From Firm-04 sp045627405 (GTDB lineage Bacteria; Bacillota; Clostridia; Oscillospirales; Ruminococcaceae): a stretch of 64,000 nucleotides of DNA. Shown piece after piece: positions 25,024 to 33,311 of the stretch. Positions within the stretch are counted from its first letter, which is position 1, and each line of letters begins with the position of its first letter. The notes beneath the pieces were generated by a model, which was given only the letters and a program-made list of their open reading frames with translations, was not told the DNA's origin and did not search any database. The stretch covers positions 24,743-88,742 of the forward strand of contig JAZQNP010000092.1 of NCBI GenBank assembly GCA_045627405.1, in the 5' to 3' direction. A program made the position numbers and the translations under genes.

Positions 25024-27288
25024 TCAGTCGTTGCTTTCCGGATAATCCTGCACTTCTTCATCCTGCTTTTTTCTGCGGCGATATTCCGTCGGCGTAATAC
25101 CGACATTCTTTTTGAATTGGTGCATGAAGTGAACGTAGTTGCTGTATCCGCTCTGGTCTGCGATATAGGCAATGCTGTAATCGGTACTGGAAAGGAGCCG
25201 CTTGGACAGTTCAATGCGGCTGTTGATGACATCCTGCGTAAAGCTGATGCCGAAGCAGCGCGTATACAGTTTCTGGAAATATCCGCGGCTCAGAATCAAA
25301 TCCCGGCACATGGAATCAATATTCCAGTCTTCCTGCGGATTGCTGTAAATGCGCTCACGCAGGCTGACAAATTCCCTGTAATATGGGGAAGCCTTTTCGT
25401 TTTGTTTGGATGCTCGGCTTTCCTCCGTCTGTGCAAGGACAGAGCGGGCGATTTCTTCAAGAGAAGTATCGGCAGGGATATAATCGCAGAAGTAACCAAA
25501 GCTTGCAGAAATCTTATACGGCTTCCGGGAACTCTGATTATAGTGTTCCAGATAACCGGTAATGGCATAGACCATGCGCTGACAGGCATCTACCTCGTAA
25601 TCCTGATAGCCGACAATCGCAAAATCCGCATCCTCAATGCGAGCGCAGCGTTCGTAGGTGGTGCAGCAGTTGTTCATGGCATTGGCAAGCACAGTCACTG
25701 CGCTGTCTCCCTCGGAATGTCCATATGTCTCATTGACTTGCCGCAGAGAATCGAAGCTTGCATAGAGCAGCAAAAACCGTCTGTGTTCATTTTTTGCGGC
25801 TGTAAAGCATTCCTCGGAAAACTTCTTGTATCCCTCTCCGTTATACAGACCCGTCAGAGCATCGCGGATGGAAGAGAGATAAATGCGGTTGTTGAATCGT
25901 TTGAGATAATTCTGCATACGGACAAATTCCAGAGCCGTGTTGACATAGGATGTCCATGTGCAGTAGATCTTATCGTAGGTATCCAGCCGCTCACCGAAGC
26001 ATACCACAGAAACACCGAAAAACCGGTCATCATGGTGAAGCGGGGTGAAGAAGAACGTCGCCGGTTTATCCCGTTCTTCGTGCAGACGCGGCAGCATTTT
26101 TGCGAAAGCGAACGGTTTTGTGACGACCACACTCTGTTTTCCGTCATGGAGAATTTTCAGCAGCATATGCTGCGGGAATCCTTCTCTGCGGTACTCAGAC
26201 GGATTTTCAAGCGCACCGCCGCCCTCCCAATCCTCACAGAGGCAAAGATAGTACTCCTTGCATCCGCGGATCAGGTACGCATTCTGTCGCACAGCATCCA
26301 TACATTCATCGAGTGTTTCCTGCCGTGTCAGGCGAATGCCCATATTGCTGTTTTCAAACATAATCTGATAGTAGTCCAGATCTTCATCGACCCGGATCTG
26401 ATGTTTCAGATAATCAAGATCCGCACCGCAGGAGCAGCTGTTTCCTGTGATAACTTCAATGCGTTCGGTCTGTGTCAGCGCACAGGTTTCGCCGGTCATC
26501 ATCTGATAAAGCTTGGCAACGCTTTGTGCGCCGAGCCGGAAGTTCTTTCGGACATAGCTTGTGAGCGGAATCAGACTTTGCGTTTCTGTCAGAGATGCGT
26601 CATATCCGGTGACCATGACATCTTCCGGAATACGAATGCCGTTTGCGATCAATTCGTGACAGAGTGCTTTTGCCATCGGATCGTTGCCGCAGACAACGCC
26701 CTGCGGCAGCTTTCTTTTTCCGCTGATCAGCTCCGCAGCAAGCTCTTTGGCAGAGGGGTACCAGTAATCGCCGTATATGATGTTTTCATCCGGTACAGAG
26801 AGTCCATGCGCTTCCATCGCGTCCTGAAAGCCCATCACGCGCTGGATCGCAGTTTGATTATCGGCAGGACCGGTCAGACAAATCAAATCCGTCAGACTGT
26901 GTACGGTCAGTAAATGCTCCGTGATCGCAGCAAAGCCTGTTCGGTCATCCATAGTCAGGTATGGGAAAATATCGGATATGGTATCAATTACAAGCACCGG
27001 GAGTTTTTGCTCTTTGAGAAGCTGATCCAGGATTTCCTGTTCCTCCGTCGCATGCATGGAATTGCGCAGATAGAGAATACCGTCCAGCATCTGGAAATTT
27101 ATATAGGAGAAGATGTTGCACTCCGATTTCTGATGCGGTGTCATTGTCGGATAGTTGGTGATGCAGGAGAACACAGCAACATCCATGTCCAGCGAGAATG
27201 CCTGTGCAGAAATGCCTTTCATCAGGCGACGCTGCATCAGTTGTTCTGTTTCACACGCGATCACGCCGATCAGCAGTCGTTTTTTCAT
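25024..27288 (-). CDS. Regulator with LacI-type sensor, degenerate GGDEF and AraC HTH domains
   Basis: A 754-residue cytoplasmic regulator without a signal peptide or membrane segment. Residues 1 to about 280 resemble the sugar-binding core of LacI/GalR repressors, but without their N-terminal HTH. A GAF-like region follows (about 300-470). A GGDEF-like domain then begins DALTGLYNGEGYKKF, but its active-site loop reads RIEDADFAIV (about 548-557) instead of RxGGDEF, so cyclase activity is unlikely. The C-terminal 100 residues are an AraC HTH (LSSTDYSIAYIADQSGYSNY...FKKNVGITPTEYRRRK). It probably senses a sugar and controls carbohydrate genes; the ligand and targets are unknown. It has its own promoter and no operon partner. 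Confidence 0.85.
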   Translation of the reverse strand: MKKRLLIGVIACETEQLMQRRLMKGISAQAFSLDMDVAVFSCITNYPTMTPHQKSECNIFSYINFQMLDGILYLRNSMHATEEQEILDQLLKEQKLPVLVIDTISDIFPYLTMDDRTGFAAITEHLLTVHSLTDLICLTGPADNQTAIQRVMGFQDAMEAHGLSVPDENIIYGDYWYPSAKELAAELISGKRKLPQGVVCGNDPMAKALCHELIANGIRIPEDVMVTGYDASLTETQSLIPLTSYVRKNFRLGAQSVAKLYQMMTGETCALTQTERIEVITGNSCSCGADLDYLKHQIRVDEDLDYYQIMFENSNMGIRLTRQETLDECMDAVRQNAYLIRGCKEYYLCLCEDWEGGGALENPSEYRREGFPQHMLLKILHDGKQSVVVTKPFAFAKMLPRLHEERDKPATFFFTPLHHDDRFFGVSVVCFGERLDTYDKIYCTWTSYVNTALEFVRMQNYLKRFNNRIYLSSIRDALTGLYNGEGYKKFSEECFTAAKNEHRRFLLLYASFDSLRQVNETYGHSEGDSAVTVLANAMNNCCTTYERCARIEDADFAIVGYQDYEVDACQRMVYAITGYLEHYNQSSRKPYKISASFGYFCDYIPADTSLEEIARSVLAQTEESRASKQNEKASPYYREFVSLRERIYSNPQEDWNIDSMCRDLILSRGYFQKLYTRCFGISFTQDVINSRIELSKRLLSSTDYSIAYIADQSGYSNYVHFMHQFKKNVGITPTEYRRRKKQDEEVQDYPESND

Positions 27289-27334
27289 AAGCGACCTCCA
27301 TCGTGTCCGGTTTCATCTGTTTACAATTTTTATC

Positions 27335-27363
27335 AGTATAGCACAAAAAGACATATATGTCAA
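27335..27363 (-). promoter_or_regulatory. Promoter of the AraC-type regulator gene
   Basis: Minus-strand TTGACA (27363-27358), 17-base spacer, TATACT (27340-27335). Confidence 0.85.
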
Positions 27364-27429
27364 GTTGTTTTTTCTTCTTTCAAACAATATTTGTGTAATT
27401 ACGGTAAAAAAAACAAGGCAAAAAGTATA

Positions 27430-27453
27430 TCCCGACCGGTTTATCGGTCGGGA
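27430..27453 (-). terminator. Terminator after thrH
   Basis: A 9-bp stem (TCCCGACCG pairing with CGGTCGGGA) with a 6-base loop, about 35 bases past the thrH stop; the downstream T-tract is short (ACTTTTTG after a few bases). Confidence 0.6.
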
Positions 27454-27487
27454 TAAGACATGTTCAATCGTATTCAGTTGTGTCTTA

Positions 27488-28090
27488 TTAAGAAATCGCA
27501 TCCTTGATGGCTGCTGTCAGTTCCTCATAGGTCTCGAACGCAGGCAGCTCAGGGTGATCCTTTTTGATCTGCTCAGTGCTGCGGAAGAGAAAGCCCGCTT
27601 TGCTAGCGAGGATCATTCCAAGATCGTTATAGCTGTCGCCGCTGGCGATGGTCTGGAAGCCGATCGACTGCAATGCCTTGACGGTTGTCAGCTTTGACTG
27701 TTCGCAGCGCATTTTGAATCCGGTGACTTCACCGTTTTCTGCAACTTCCAGAGAATTGCAGAAGATTGTCGGATAGCCGAGCTTTGCCATCAGCGGTGCA
27801 GCAAACTGTGTGAAGGTGTCACTGATAATGATAACCTGTGTCATTGTACGGAGGTTGTCCAGGAACTCCTTTGCACCCGGCATGGGTTCAATGGTAGCGA
27901 TGACATCCTGAATCTCTTTGAGACCGAGACCGTGTTCTTTCAGAATCGCAATGCGGTAGCGCATGAGCTTATCATAATCCGGCTCATCGCGTGTGGTCTT
28001 TTTGAGTTCGGGGATGCCGGTTGCCTCAGCGAATGCAATCCAGATTTCCGGAACCAGAACGCCCTCTAAATCCAAGCAGATGATATGCAT
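27488..28090 (-). CDS. thrH: Phosphoserine phosphatase / homoserine phosphotransferase ThrH
   Basis: A HAD-superfamily enzyme of 200 residues. Motif I is IICLDLEGVLVPE, motif II is VIIISDTFTQF, and motif IV is IASGDSYNDLGM. The DLEGVL form and the length match ThrH, first described in Pseudomonas, which hydrolyses phosphoserine and can pass its phosphate to homoserine. It could therefore link serine synthesis to threonine synthesis, using homoserine from the hom product encoded in this window; that link is an inference. The ATG at 28090 has AAAGGAGAC upstream, and a consensus-like promoter is present. Confidence 0.9.
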   Translation of the reverse strand: MHIICLDLEGVLVPEIWIAFAEATGIPELKKTTRDEPDYDKLMRYRIAILKEHGLGLKEIQDVIATIEPMPGAKEFLDNLRTMTQVIIISDTFTQFAAPLMAKLGYPTIFCNSLEVAENGEVTGFKMRCEQSKLTTVKALQSIGFQTIASGDSYNDLGMILASKAGFLFRSTEQIKKDHPELPAFETYEELTAAIKDAIS

Positions 28091-28146
28091 ATAACATGTC
28101 TCCTTTACATAGATAGTAGGATGTGCAGCAGATTGCTTACGGCATT

Positions 28147-28175
28147 ATTATACCACATTTCTGCTGATTCGTCAA
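28147..28175 (-). promoter_or_regulatory. Promoter of thrH
   Basis: Minus-strand TTGACG (28175-28170), 17-base spacer ending TGG, TATAAT (28152-28147). Confidence 0.85.
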
Positions 28176-28234
28176 TGTTTTCTGCGTCTTGCAGACGGAT
28201 CGTGTGAAAAATTGGGGGAATTTTTGCGGAGTGC

Positions 28235-28263
28235 TTGCACTTTTACCCGCATTGTGGTATACT
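28235..28263 (+). promoter_or_regulatory. Promoter of the SGNH lipoprotein gene
   Basis: TTGCAC (28235-28240), 17-base spacer ending TGG, TATACT (28258-28263), 25 bases before the ATG at 28289. Confidence 0.8.
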
Positions 28264-28288
28264 GAACGACAGAAAGGATGGAGATAGT

Positions 28289-29194
28289 ATGAATTATAAA
28301 GGCGGCATTGCGGCGATTGCATCGCTCGCTCTTTTCCTGACAGCATGCGGCGGAACTGAAAGCAGTGTGTTTTCCGCATCAGATCCGGTTCCGACTGAAA
28401 AGCATATGGTGATACTTGGCGATTCCATTTCTGCCGGGTACGGACTGGAATCGCCGGTAACGGATAAATACTCTACACTCCTGATGAATATGCTCAATGA
28501 AAATGACGATCAAATTGTCTGGTCCGAGTATAACTATGCTGTCAGCGGTGATGACACTACGGATCTGATTGACCGGCTGGAATCGGGCAGAGCTGTGCGC
28601 CTTCCCTCTGCGGATACTATTATAATTTGTATCGGTGCGAACAATCTGCTCGGAGCCTATACAAATTATTTGCAGTCTTTGATCGGTGATGCAGATGTGA
28701 CACAGATGACAGATGAGGAATTAGAGCAGCTCGAAAGCGATATACTGGAAAAAATGCAGAACGACACCGACATACAGACGGAGCTGGAAACGGTGATAGA
28801 TGAAGGGCTTGTGCGGATGGAGAACGATCTGGAAACGATTTACACCTGGATCCGCGAGCGGAATGCTGACGCAGATATTTATGTGATGAATATATACAAT
28901 CCGTATGCAGGTGTCACGCAGACGCTGCCGAATACAGATTTGGAAATGGGGGCGTTTTCGGCAGAACAGCTGGAACGCTGCAACAATATTCTTTCCGCAT
29001 GGGAGGCTGCACATACCGATCTCATTCCGGTAGACCTTGCAGAAGAATTTGCAGGATATGATCCGGTGCCGATCATCGGAGATACAAGCGGGGCAGGGGA
29101 TGTCTATCTTGATCCGCATCCGAATGCAGAAGGGCATAAGATCATAGCCGATCTCCTTTTTGAAACGATTTCAAGAACACAGGCGGCATCATAA
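28289..29194 (+). CDS. SGNH/GDSL-family lipoprotein hydrolase
   Basis: A 301-residue lipoprotein. The N-terminus is a lipoprotein signal with lipobox LTAC (Cys near 24). The SGNH blocks are clear: Ser in VILGDSISAGYGL, a block II-like AVSGDDTTDL, Asn in CIGANNLLG, and the C-terminal DPHPNAEGH with catalytic Asp and His. It probably acts as an esterase or acyl hydrolase on the outer face of the membrane; the substrate is unknown. A helical insertion rich in Glu (about 130-180) distinguishes it from the CE2-type protein nearby. ATG 28289 follows AAAGGATGGAG. Confidence 0.85.
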   Translation: MNYKGGIAAIASLALFLTACGGTESSVFSASDPVPTEKHMVILGDSISAGYGLESPVTDKYSTLLMNMLNENDDQIVWSEYNYAVSGDDTTDLIDRLESGRAVRLPSADTIIICIGANNLLGAYTNYLQSLIGDADVTQMTDEELEQLESDILEKMQNDTDIQTELETVIDEGLVRMENDLETIYTWIRERNADADIYVMNIYNPYAGVTQTLPNTDLEMGAFSAEQLERCNNILSAWEAAHTDLIPVDLAEEFAGYDPVPIIGDTSGAGDVYLDPHPNAEGHKIIADLLFETISRTQAAS

Positions 29195-29201
29195 ATCACA
29201 G

Positions 29202-29217
29202 TGTTTCATGTGAAACA
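29202..29217. promoter_or_regulatory. parS: parS-like 16-base palindrome
   Basis: TGTTTCATGTGAAACA differs at one position from the ParB/Spo0J site TGTTTCACGTGAAACA. It sits in the 39-base gap between two genes, where its presence also argues that the downstream gene starts at ATG 29234 and not at the in-frame GTG 29201. Confidence 0.65.
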
Positions 29218-29233
29218 GCGGAAGGAACAAACG

Positions 29234-29905
29234 ATGTGTGAAAAAATCAGGCGATCCGTGATATTTGATCTTGACGGTACATTGCTGGATACATTGACGG
29301 ATCTGAAAAACAGTCTGAATATTGCTTTGCAGCAGTCCGGATTTCCGGAACGGACACAGGACGAAGTACGGCGATTTGTCGGAAACGGATTGGCAAAACT
29401 TGTTGAACGGGCTGTGCCGCAGGGAAAAGAAAATCCGCTCTATGAAACAGTTCTTCTGGAAACCCGCACGCAGTACGCGCTGCACTGCGAAGAATTCACG
29501 GCTCCGTATGATGGAATCCTTCCGATGCTGCGTGTATTGCATGATGCAGGCTATGCGCTGGGCGTTGTGTCGAATAAACCGCATAAACAGGTCGTTTCCT
29601 TATGTGAAACCTACTTTTCCGGGTATATGGATGGCGCAGCAGGCGGACAGGACGGAATCCCACTGAAACCGGCACCGGATTCTATTTGCAGTATGATGTC
29701 GCAGTTGCAGAGTGATGCAGCACATACGGTCTATGTCGGTGACTCTGATGTGGACATAGATACAGCGCGAAATGCCGGTGTTCCGTGCATCAGTGTGTTA
29801 TGGGGATTCCGCGATATAGACTTGCTTATCAAAGCAGGCGGAACTTTATTTGTGGATGCGCCGTCAGAAATCACGCATAAGGTTTCGGAGATTTTTGGCG
29901 ATTGA
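29234..29905 (+). CDS. gph: HAD hydrolase, phosphoglycolate phosphatase-like
   Basis: A HAD phosphatase of 223 residues. Motif I is VIFDLDGTLLDTL with both catalytic aspartates, the helical cap covers about 15-85, motif II is VVSNKPHKQ, and motif IV is YVGDSDVDIDTARNAG. This pattern fits Gph/PGP-type enzymes, which clear 2-phosphoglycolate, but pyrophosphatase or general nucleotide phosphatase activity is possible. The ATG at 29234 follows GGAAGGAAC at good spacing. It is downstream of the SGNH lipoprotein, possibly in one transcript. Confidence 0.82.
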   Translation: MCEKIRRSVIFDLDGTLLDTLTDLKNSLNIALQQSGFPERTQDEVRRFVGNGLAKLVERAVPQGKENPLYETVLLETRTQYALHCEEFTAPYDGILPMLRVLHDAGYALGVVSNKPHKQVVSLCETYFSGYMDGAAGGQDGIPLKPAPDSICSMMSQLQSDAAHTVYVGDSDVDIDTARNAGVPCISVLWGFRDIDLLIKAGGTLFVDAPSEITHKVSEIFGD

Positions 29906-29909
29906 GATG

Positions 29910-29946
29910 AAATCAGCCGTAGAAAATTGACTTTCTGCGGCTGATT
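29910..29946 (+). terminator. Long hairpin after the HAD gene, overlapping the next promoter
   Basis: A stem of about 16 bp (AAATCAGCCGTAGAAA pairing with TTTCTGCGGCTGATTT, one mismatch) around the loop ATTGAC. It resembles a terminator but has no T-run, and the -35 element of the next promoter begins in the loop. Confidence 0.55.
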
Positions 29947-29955
29947 TGCTATAAT
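29927..29955 (+). promoter_or_regulatory. Promoter of the PAS protein gene
   Basis: TTGACT (29927-29932), 17-base spacer, TATAAT (29950-29955). A second TATAAT preceded by TGG follows at 29960-29965. Confidence 0.75.
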
Positions 29956-30011
29956 ATGGTATAATATACATAAACTATAATTAAAAATATTTTTGGAAAA
30001 GGAGCCGCGCT

Positions 30012-33000
30012 ATGTGGGATCGGAAAACTGACCGGTTGTTTCTGGAACTGCGTGAGGATGCTGTATTGCTGTTTGATCAGCAGACGATGCAGCTGATTTA
30101 TATGAATTCTGCCGCAAAAACGCTGCTGGGGAACTACTCGGAACAGATCAGCTGCACGACACTGTTTCCTGATCCGGCAGTCGAGCGATTGATTCGCCGT
30201 ACCGTGGCAACAGGCAGAATGTCCGGCATCACGCTTGATTCCGTGCCGTGGTTCCCGGAACGCGCGGTGGTTCATATCACGCTGGCCGTCTGGGACGATG
30301 TTCCTGCGATCGGTATTGCAATCGACCGGAGACCGTACGGGCCGCCTGCGGAAGCGATGCAGATGATGAAAGCGGTGCTGACTTCCGCCTACTTTACCGC
30401 ACTGCGTATTGATTTGCAGGAGCAGAGTGTTTCCGTTGTCAGTGACAAGAACCCGCTGATGAATACGCAGGCGAAATTTGCATCTTACGCTGATTTCATT
30501 CAGCTTTATGCTGAGGCGATGATTCATCCGGAGGATCGCGCACAGTTTCTTGCGAGTTTCACGGTGGAGCAGCTTCGGCTGTTTGTTGAGGCGAATACAA
30601 TGCCGGCGTGTACAGTGCGCAGATCTCAGCAGGAAGAATACCGCTGGGCAAGCTTTGCACCCGCATCTGTGAATGAGCATATTGTTCTGCTGCTCGGAAA
30701 GGACAGCAATGAGCAGCGTCTGCAACAGGAACGCTCCGACCGTTACCGCACGGAGCTCAAAAACCTTTCCATGCGCAATCATTATATCATTTCCGGTGTC
30801 GGGGATATTTTCCGCCTGATGCTGCACATAGATCTGCAAACAGGCGAAACAATCATTTGCTCTTTGCATCCTTCTCTGCGTCCGTTCTTCAAAGAAAACG
30901 ATGAAACGGTGTATCAGTTTGATGCTGTATGCACGCAGCTTTTGCGCCTTGTTCATCCCGATGACTTACACTTGCTGGATGGCGTGAAAACACTGGATCA
31001 ACTCTGTGCTTCGACCGAGGAGCATATTATACTGGAATACCGAAGAATCACTTTGAACGAAGATCCGGATACCAGTGCGAGATGGACACGCGCTGTCATC
31101 ACATTTCTGCGCGGTGAAAACGGTATTCCGACCGGTGCGATCTACGCTGTGCAGGATATTGACGATCAAAAACGTCAGGATCTTGCGATGAAGCATTCAC
31201 AGGAAACATTGACGACGCAGTTTTATACGCTGATTGAAAATCGTTTCCTTTGGTTCATTGAATATGATTTCGGTGAACAAATTGCCCGATGTTATCAGAT
31301 AACGAACCATACCGTTCAGCCGCCGCAGGAGTGTCCGTTCGGACAGTTTTTTGAGAGACTGATTATGCCGAACTGTCATCCGGAGGATTTCAAACGTGTC
31401 GCGCTGTCACTGCTGCCGCGCGCTGTTGAGGATGCTTACCGCAGCGGAAAACGGCAGGTATCTGTTGAATACCGGCATCGCAGTGCAGAAGGCGGCTGGA
31501 AATATGTACAGGCAGAGATGTATCTGCAAACGGATGAAAATCAGAAGCCGCGTGCAATGCTCTATGTCTCAGATATTGACAGCGAGGTGCAAAGCCGTGA
31601 TTCGCTCAGTAAATCCGAACACGAACAGTTGGTTCTTCGCCGGAAGTTCAGTATGATGGTGCAGGATTCCTTTGTCAGTGTCGGTGAGGTCGATCTCGAC
31701 GCTGACCGGATCTCACATTATCAGATTGTCGGTTCGGATATGGTGCTGCGTGAAGATCCGCTGCCGTTCAGTGCGTTCTGTGAGGCATATCCAAAACGGT
31801 TTATACATCCTGATCATCAGGATCGTTTTCTGAAACAGTTTTCCTACCAGCAGATTTTGCATGCGGCACGCGAGCGCACGCAAAAGATCAAGCATCTGTT
31901 TTTGGTGGACATCAACGAAGATAAACAGTATTATTGGTGCAATATTGCAGTGCGATTTTTCCGGGATGAGAACGGGAAAGCATTTCTGATGACGCATGTG
32001 GAGAATGTGAATGATGAAATCCGCCGCCGTGACAGACAGCTCCACGATATGTTTGAATTGAAGCAACAGCTTCAAACAAATCTCCGAAACAAGGAACGGG
32101 CGCGCATTCGCAAAGCGCATCTGTTTCTTAATATCGCCAGCAATTTCCAGCTTGCACTCAATCAGATTTACGCAACGCTCGAACATCTGGAACATGAACT
32201 GCCGGATGATACGGAAAGCCGTTCCGATTTCCGAAAAATGTTTTCAGCATACGAACGCCTCTCGGCTATGACAGATTGCGCCAAGGACGTTCTGCTGCTG
32301 GAAAATAATCAGCTGCCGATTCTGAAAGAGCCGACACCGCTGCCCCGGTTGATTGACAAGATCAAGCAAAAAGCGATTCCTGCGCTGCGCGAGCGGAATT
32401 TGCAGATGATGGCATATACCAGTCATGTCACGCACGAAACGGTGTTCTGCGATTCCAACCGACTCTTATATATCATTGAAAATGTGTTTGTCAATGTGAT
32501 GCAATCGCTTCCGAGCGGTTCTGCCGTCACTTTACAGCTCACGCAGTCTGCAATCGCAGGAGCTGCGGATCAGGCGATGTATGAGTTTTCTCTTGTGACA
32601 CACGGTGACCGTGTTTCACAGGATATTCAGAGCGGATTATGCTCTCCGATTCCGAAGTCTGATCCGCTGCGTTCGCTGGAAGATGTATTTGTGCTTCATC
32701 AGAATGATGAACAGCAGCACAGTCTGTATTTAAGCAAGCGTTTGATTGCACTGATGGGCGGCACACTTGAATTCGTTCGGCTTCCGCAGCATGCAAGCGC
32801 AGTCATTCTCCGGCTTCCGCTGGTTTTCTTTCCTGATATTGTCATGTTTCCGCACCGATTTTGTTTTGGTAAGCGGGTGTTTGTATGGGATTCTCAGCAA
32901 TCCTATGCAATGGCAACGATGGAAATGCTGCGCGAGATCGGCTGTCTCAGTGAGTGGCAGGCGGATTTTGAGCATGCGTGTGCTTACTTGCGGATGGCAG

Positions 33001-33245
33001 TCGCACAGAATCAGCCGTACGCGATTATTTTTGTGCGGCAGAGTGATTTGAACAGACAGAACCGCTGCTGTCTGGATGAACTTTTGCAGCTGCATCCGGA
33101 TACGCCGATTCTGGTGCTTGCCGATGCACCGGCAGACGCACACACAAAGCCGACAGTTTCTTCTAATGCTGTACGGTATGTTCGCACGCCGCTGTTTCGT
33201 TCCGTTTTGGCAGAGCATTTGCGCAGCATTGCAGACAATGTATAA
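30012..33245 (+). CDS. Multi-PAS protein with degenerate histidine kinase and receiver domains
   Basis: A soluble protein of 1077 residues. About five PAS-like units can be seen; several carry a motif such as HPEDRAQF, HPDDLHLL, HPEDFKRV or HPDHQDRF, typical of PAS_3 folds. A helical segment follows (about 690-790), where a dimerisation/phosphoacceptor helix would lie; it reads LNIASNFQLALNQI and has no His at the expected place. A GHKL-like region (about 790-940) has a recognisable N box (NRLLYIIENVFVNVMQS) but weak G boxes. The last part (about 950-1075) looks like a receiver fold without the acceptor Asp. It is probably a sensor that signals by binding rather than phosphotransfer. ATG 30012 follows AAAAGGAG. 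Confidence 0.8.
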   Translation: MWDRKTDRLFLELREDAVLLFDQQTMQLIYMNSAAKTLLGNYSEQISCTTLFPDPAVERLIRRTVATGRMSGITLDSVPWFPERAVVHITLAVWDDVPAIGIAIDRRPYGPPAEAMQMMKAVLTSAYFTALRIDLQEQSVSVVSDKNPLMNTQAKFASYADFIQLYAEAMIHPEDRAQFLASFTVEQLRLFVEANTMPACTVRRSQQEEYRWASFAPASVNEHIVLLLGKDSNEQRLQQERSDRYRTELKNLSMRNHYIISGVGDIFRLMLHIDLQTGETIICSLHPSLRPFFKENDETVYQFDAVCTQLLRLVHPDDLHLLDGVKTLDQLCASTEEHIILEYRRITLNEDPDTSARWTRAVITFLRGENGIPTGAIYAVQDIDDQKRQDLAMKHSQETLTTQFYTLIENRFLWFIEYDFGEQIARCYQITNHTVQPPQECPFGQFFERLIMPNCHPEDFKRVALSLLPRAVEDAYRSGKRQVSVEYRHRSAEGGWKYVQAEMYLQTDENQKPRAMLYVSDIDSEVQSRDSLSKSEHEQLVLRRKFSMMVQDSFVSVGEVDLDADRISHYQIVGSDMVLREDPLPFSAFCEAYPKRFIHPDHQDRFLKQFSYQQILHAARERTQKIKHLFLVDINEDKQYYWCNIAVRFFRDENGKAFLMTHVENVNDEIRRRDRQLHDMFELKQQLQTNLRNKERARIRKAHLFLNIASNFQLALNQIYATLEHLEHELPDDTESRSDFRKMFSAYERLSAMTDCAKDVLLLENNQLPILKEPTPLPRLIDKIKQKAIPALRERNLQMMAYTSHVTHETVFCDSNRLLYIIENVFVNVMQSLPSGSAVTLQLTQSAIAGAADQAMYEFSLVTHGDRVSQDIQSGLCSPIPKSDPLRSLEDVFVLHQNDEQQHSLYLSKRLIALMGGTLEFVRLPQHASAVILRLPLVFFPDIVMFPHRFCFGKRVFVWDSQQSYAMATMEMLREIGCLSEWQADFEHACAYLRMAVAQNQPYAIIFVRQSDLNRQNRCCLDELLQLHPDTPILVLADAPADAHTKPTVSSNAVRYVRTPLFRSVLAEHLRSIADNV

Positions 33246-33249
33246 TAAG

Positions 33250-33290
33250 AAGCGGACACATTCGTTCTTTTCGGATGTGTCCGCTTTATT
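33250..33290. terminator. Bidirectional terminator between the PAS protein gene and rnfB
   Basis: A 12-bp stem (AAGCGGACACAT pairing with ATGTGTCCGCTT) followed by TATTTAT; AATAAG on the other side. It separates two convergent genes. Confidence 0.8.
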
Positions 33291-33311
33291 TATGATTCTG
33301 ACTGTTTCATC

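Noticed and set aside
25117..26913. 598-residue open frame on the plus strand
   Set aside because: It lies fully antisense to the AraC-type regulator gene, has no family motif and arises from codon bias of that gene.
27249..27264. TGTTTCACACGCGATC as a second parS site
   Set aside because: Only the left half matches; the palindrome is broken.
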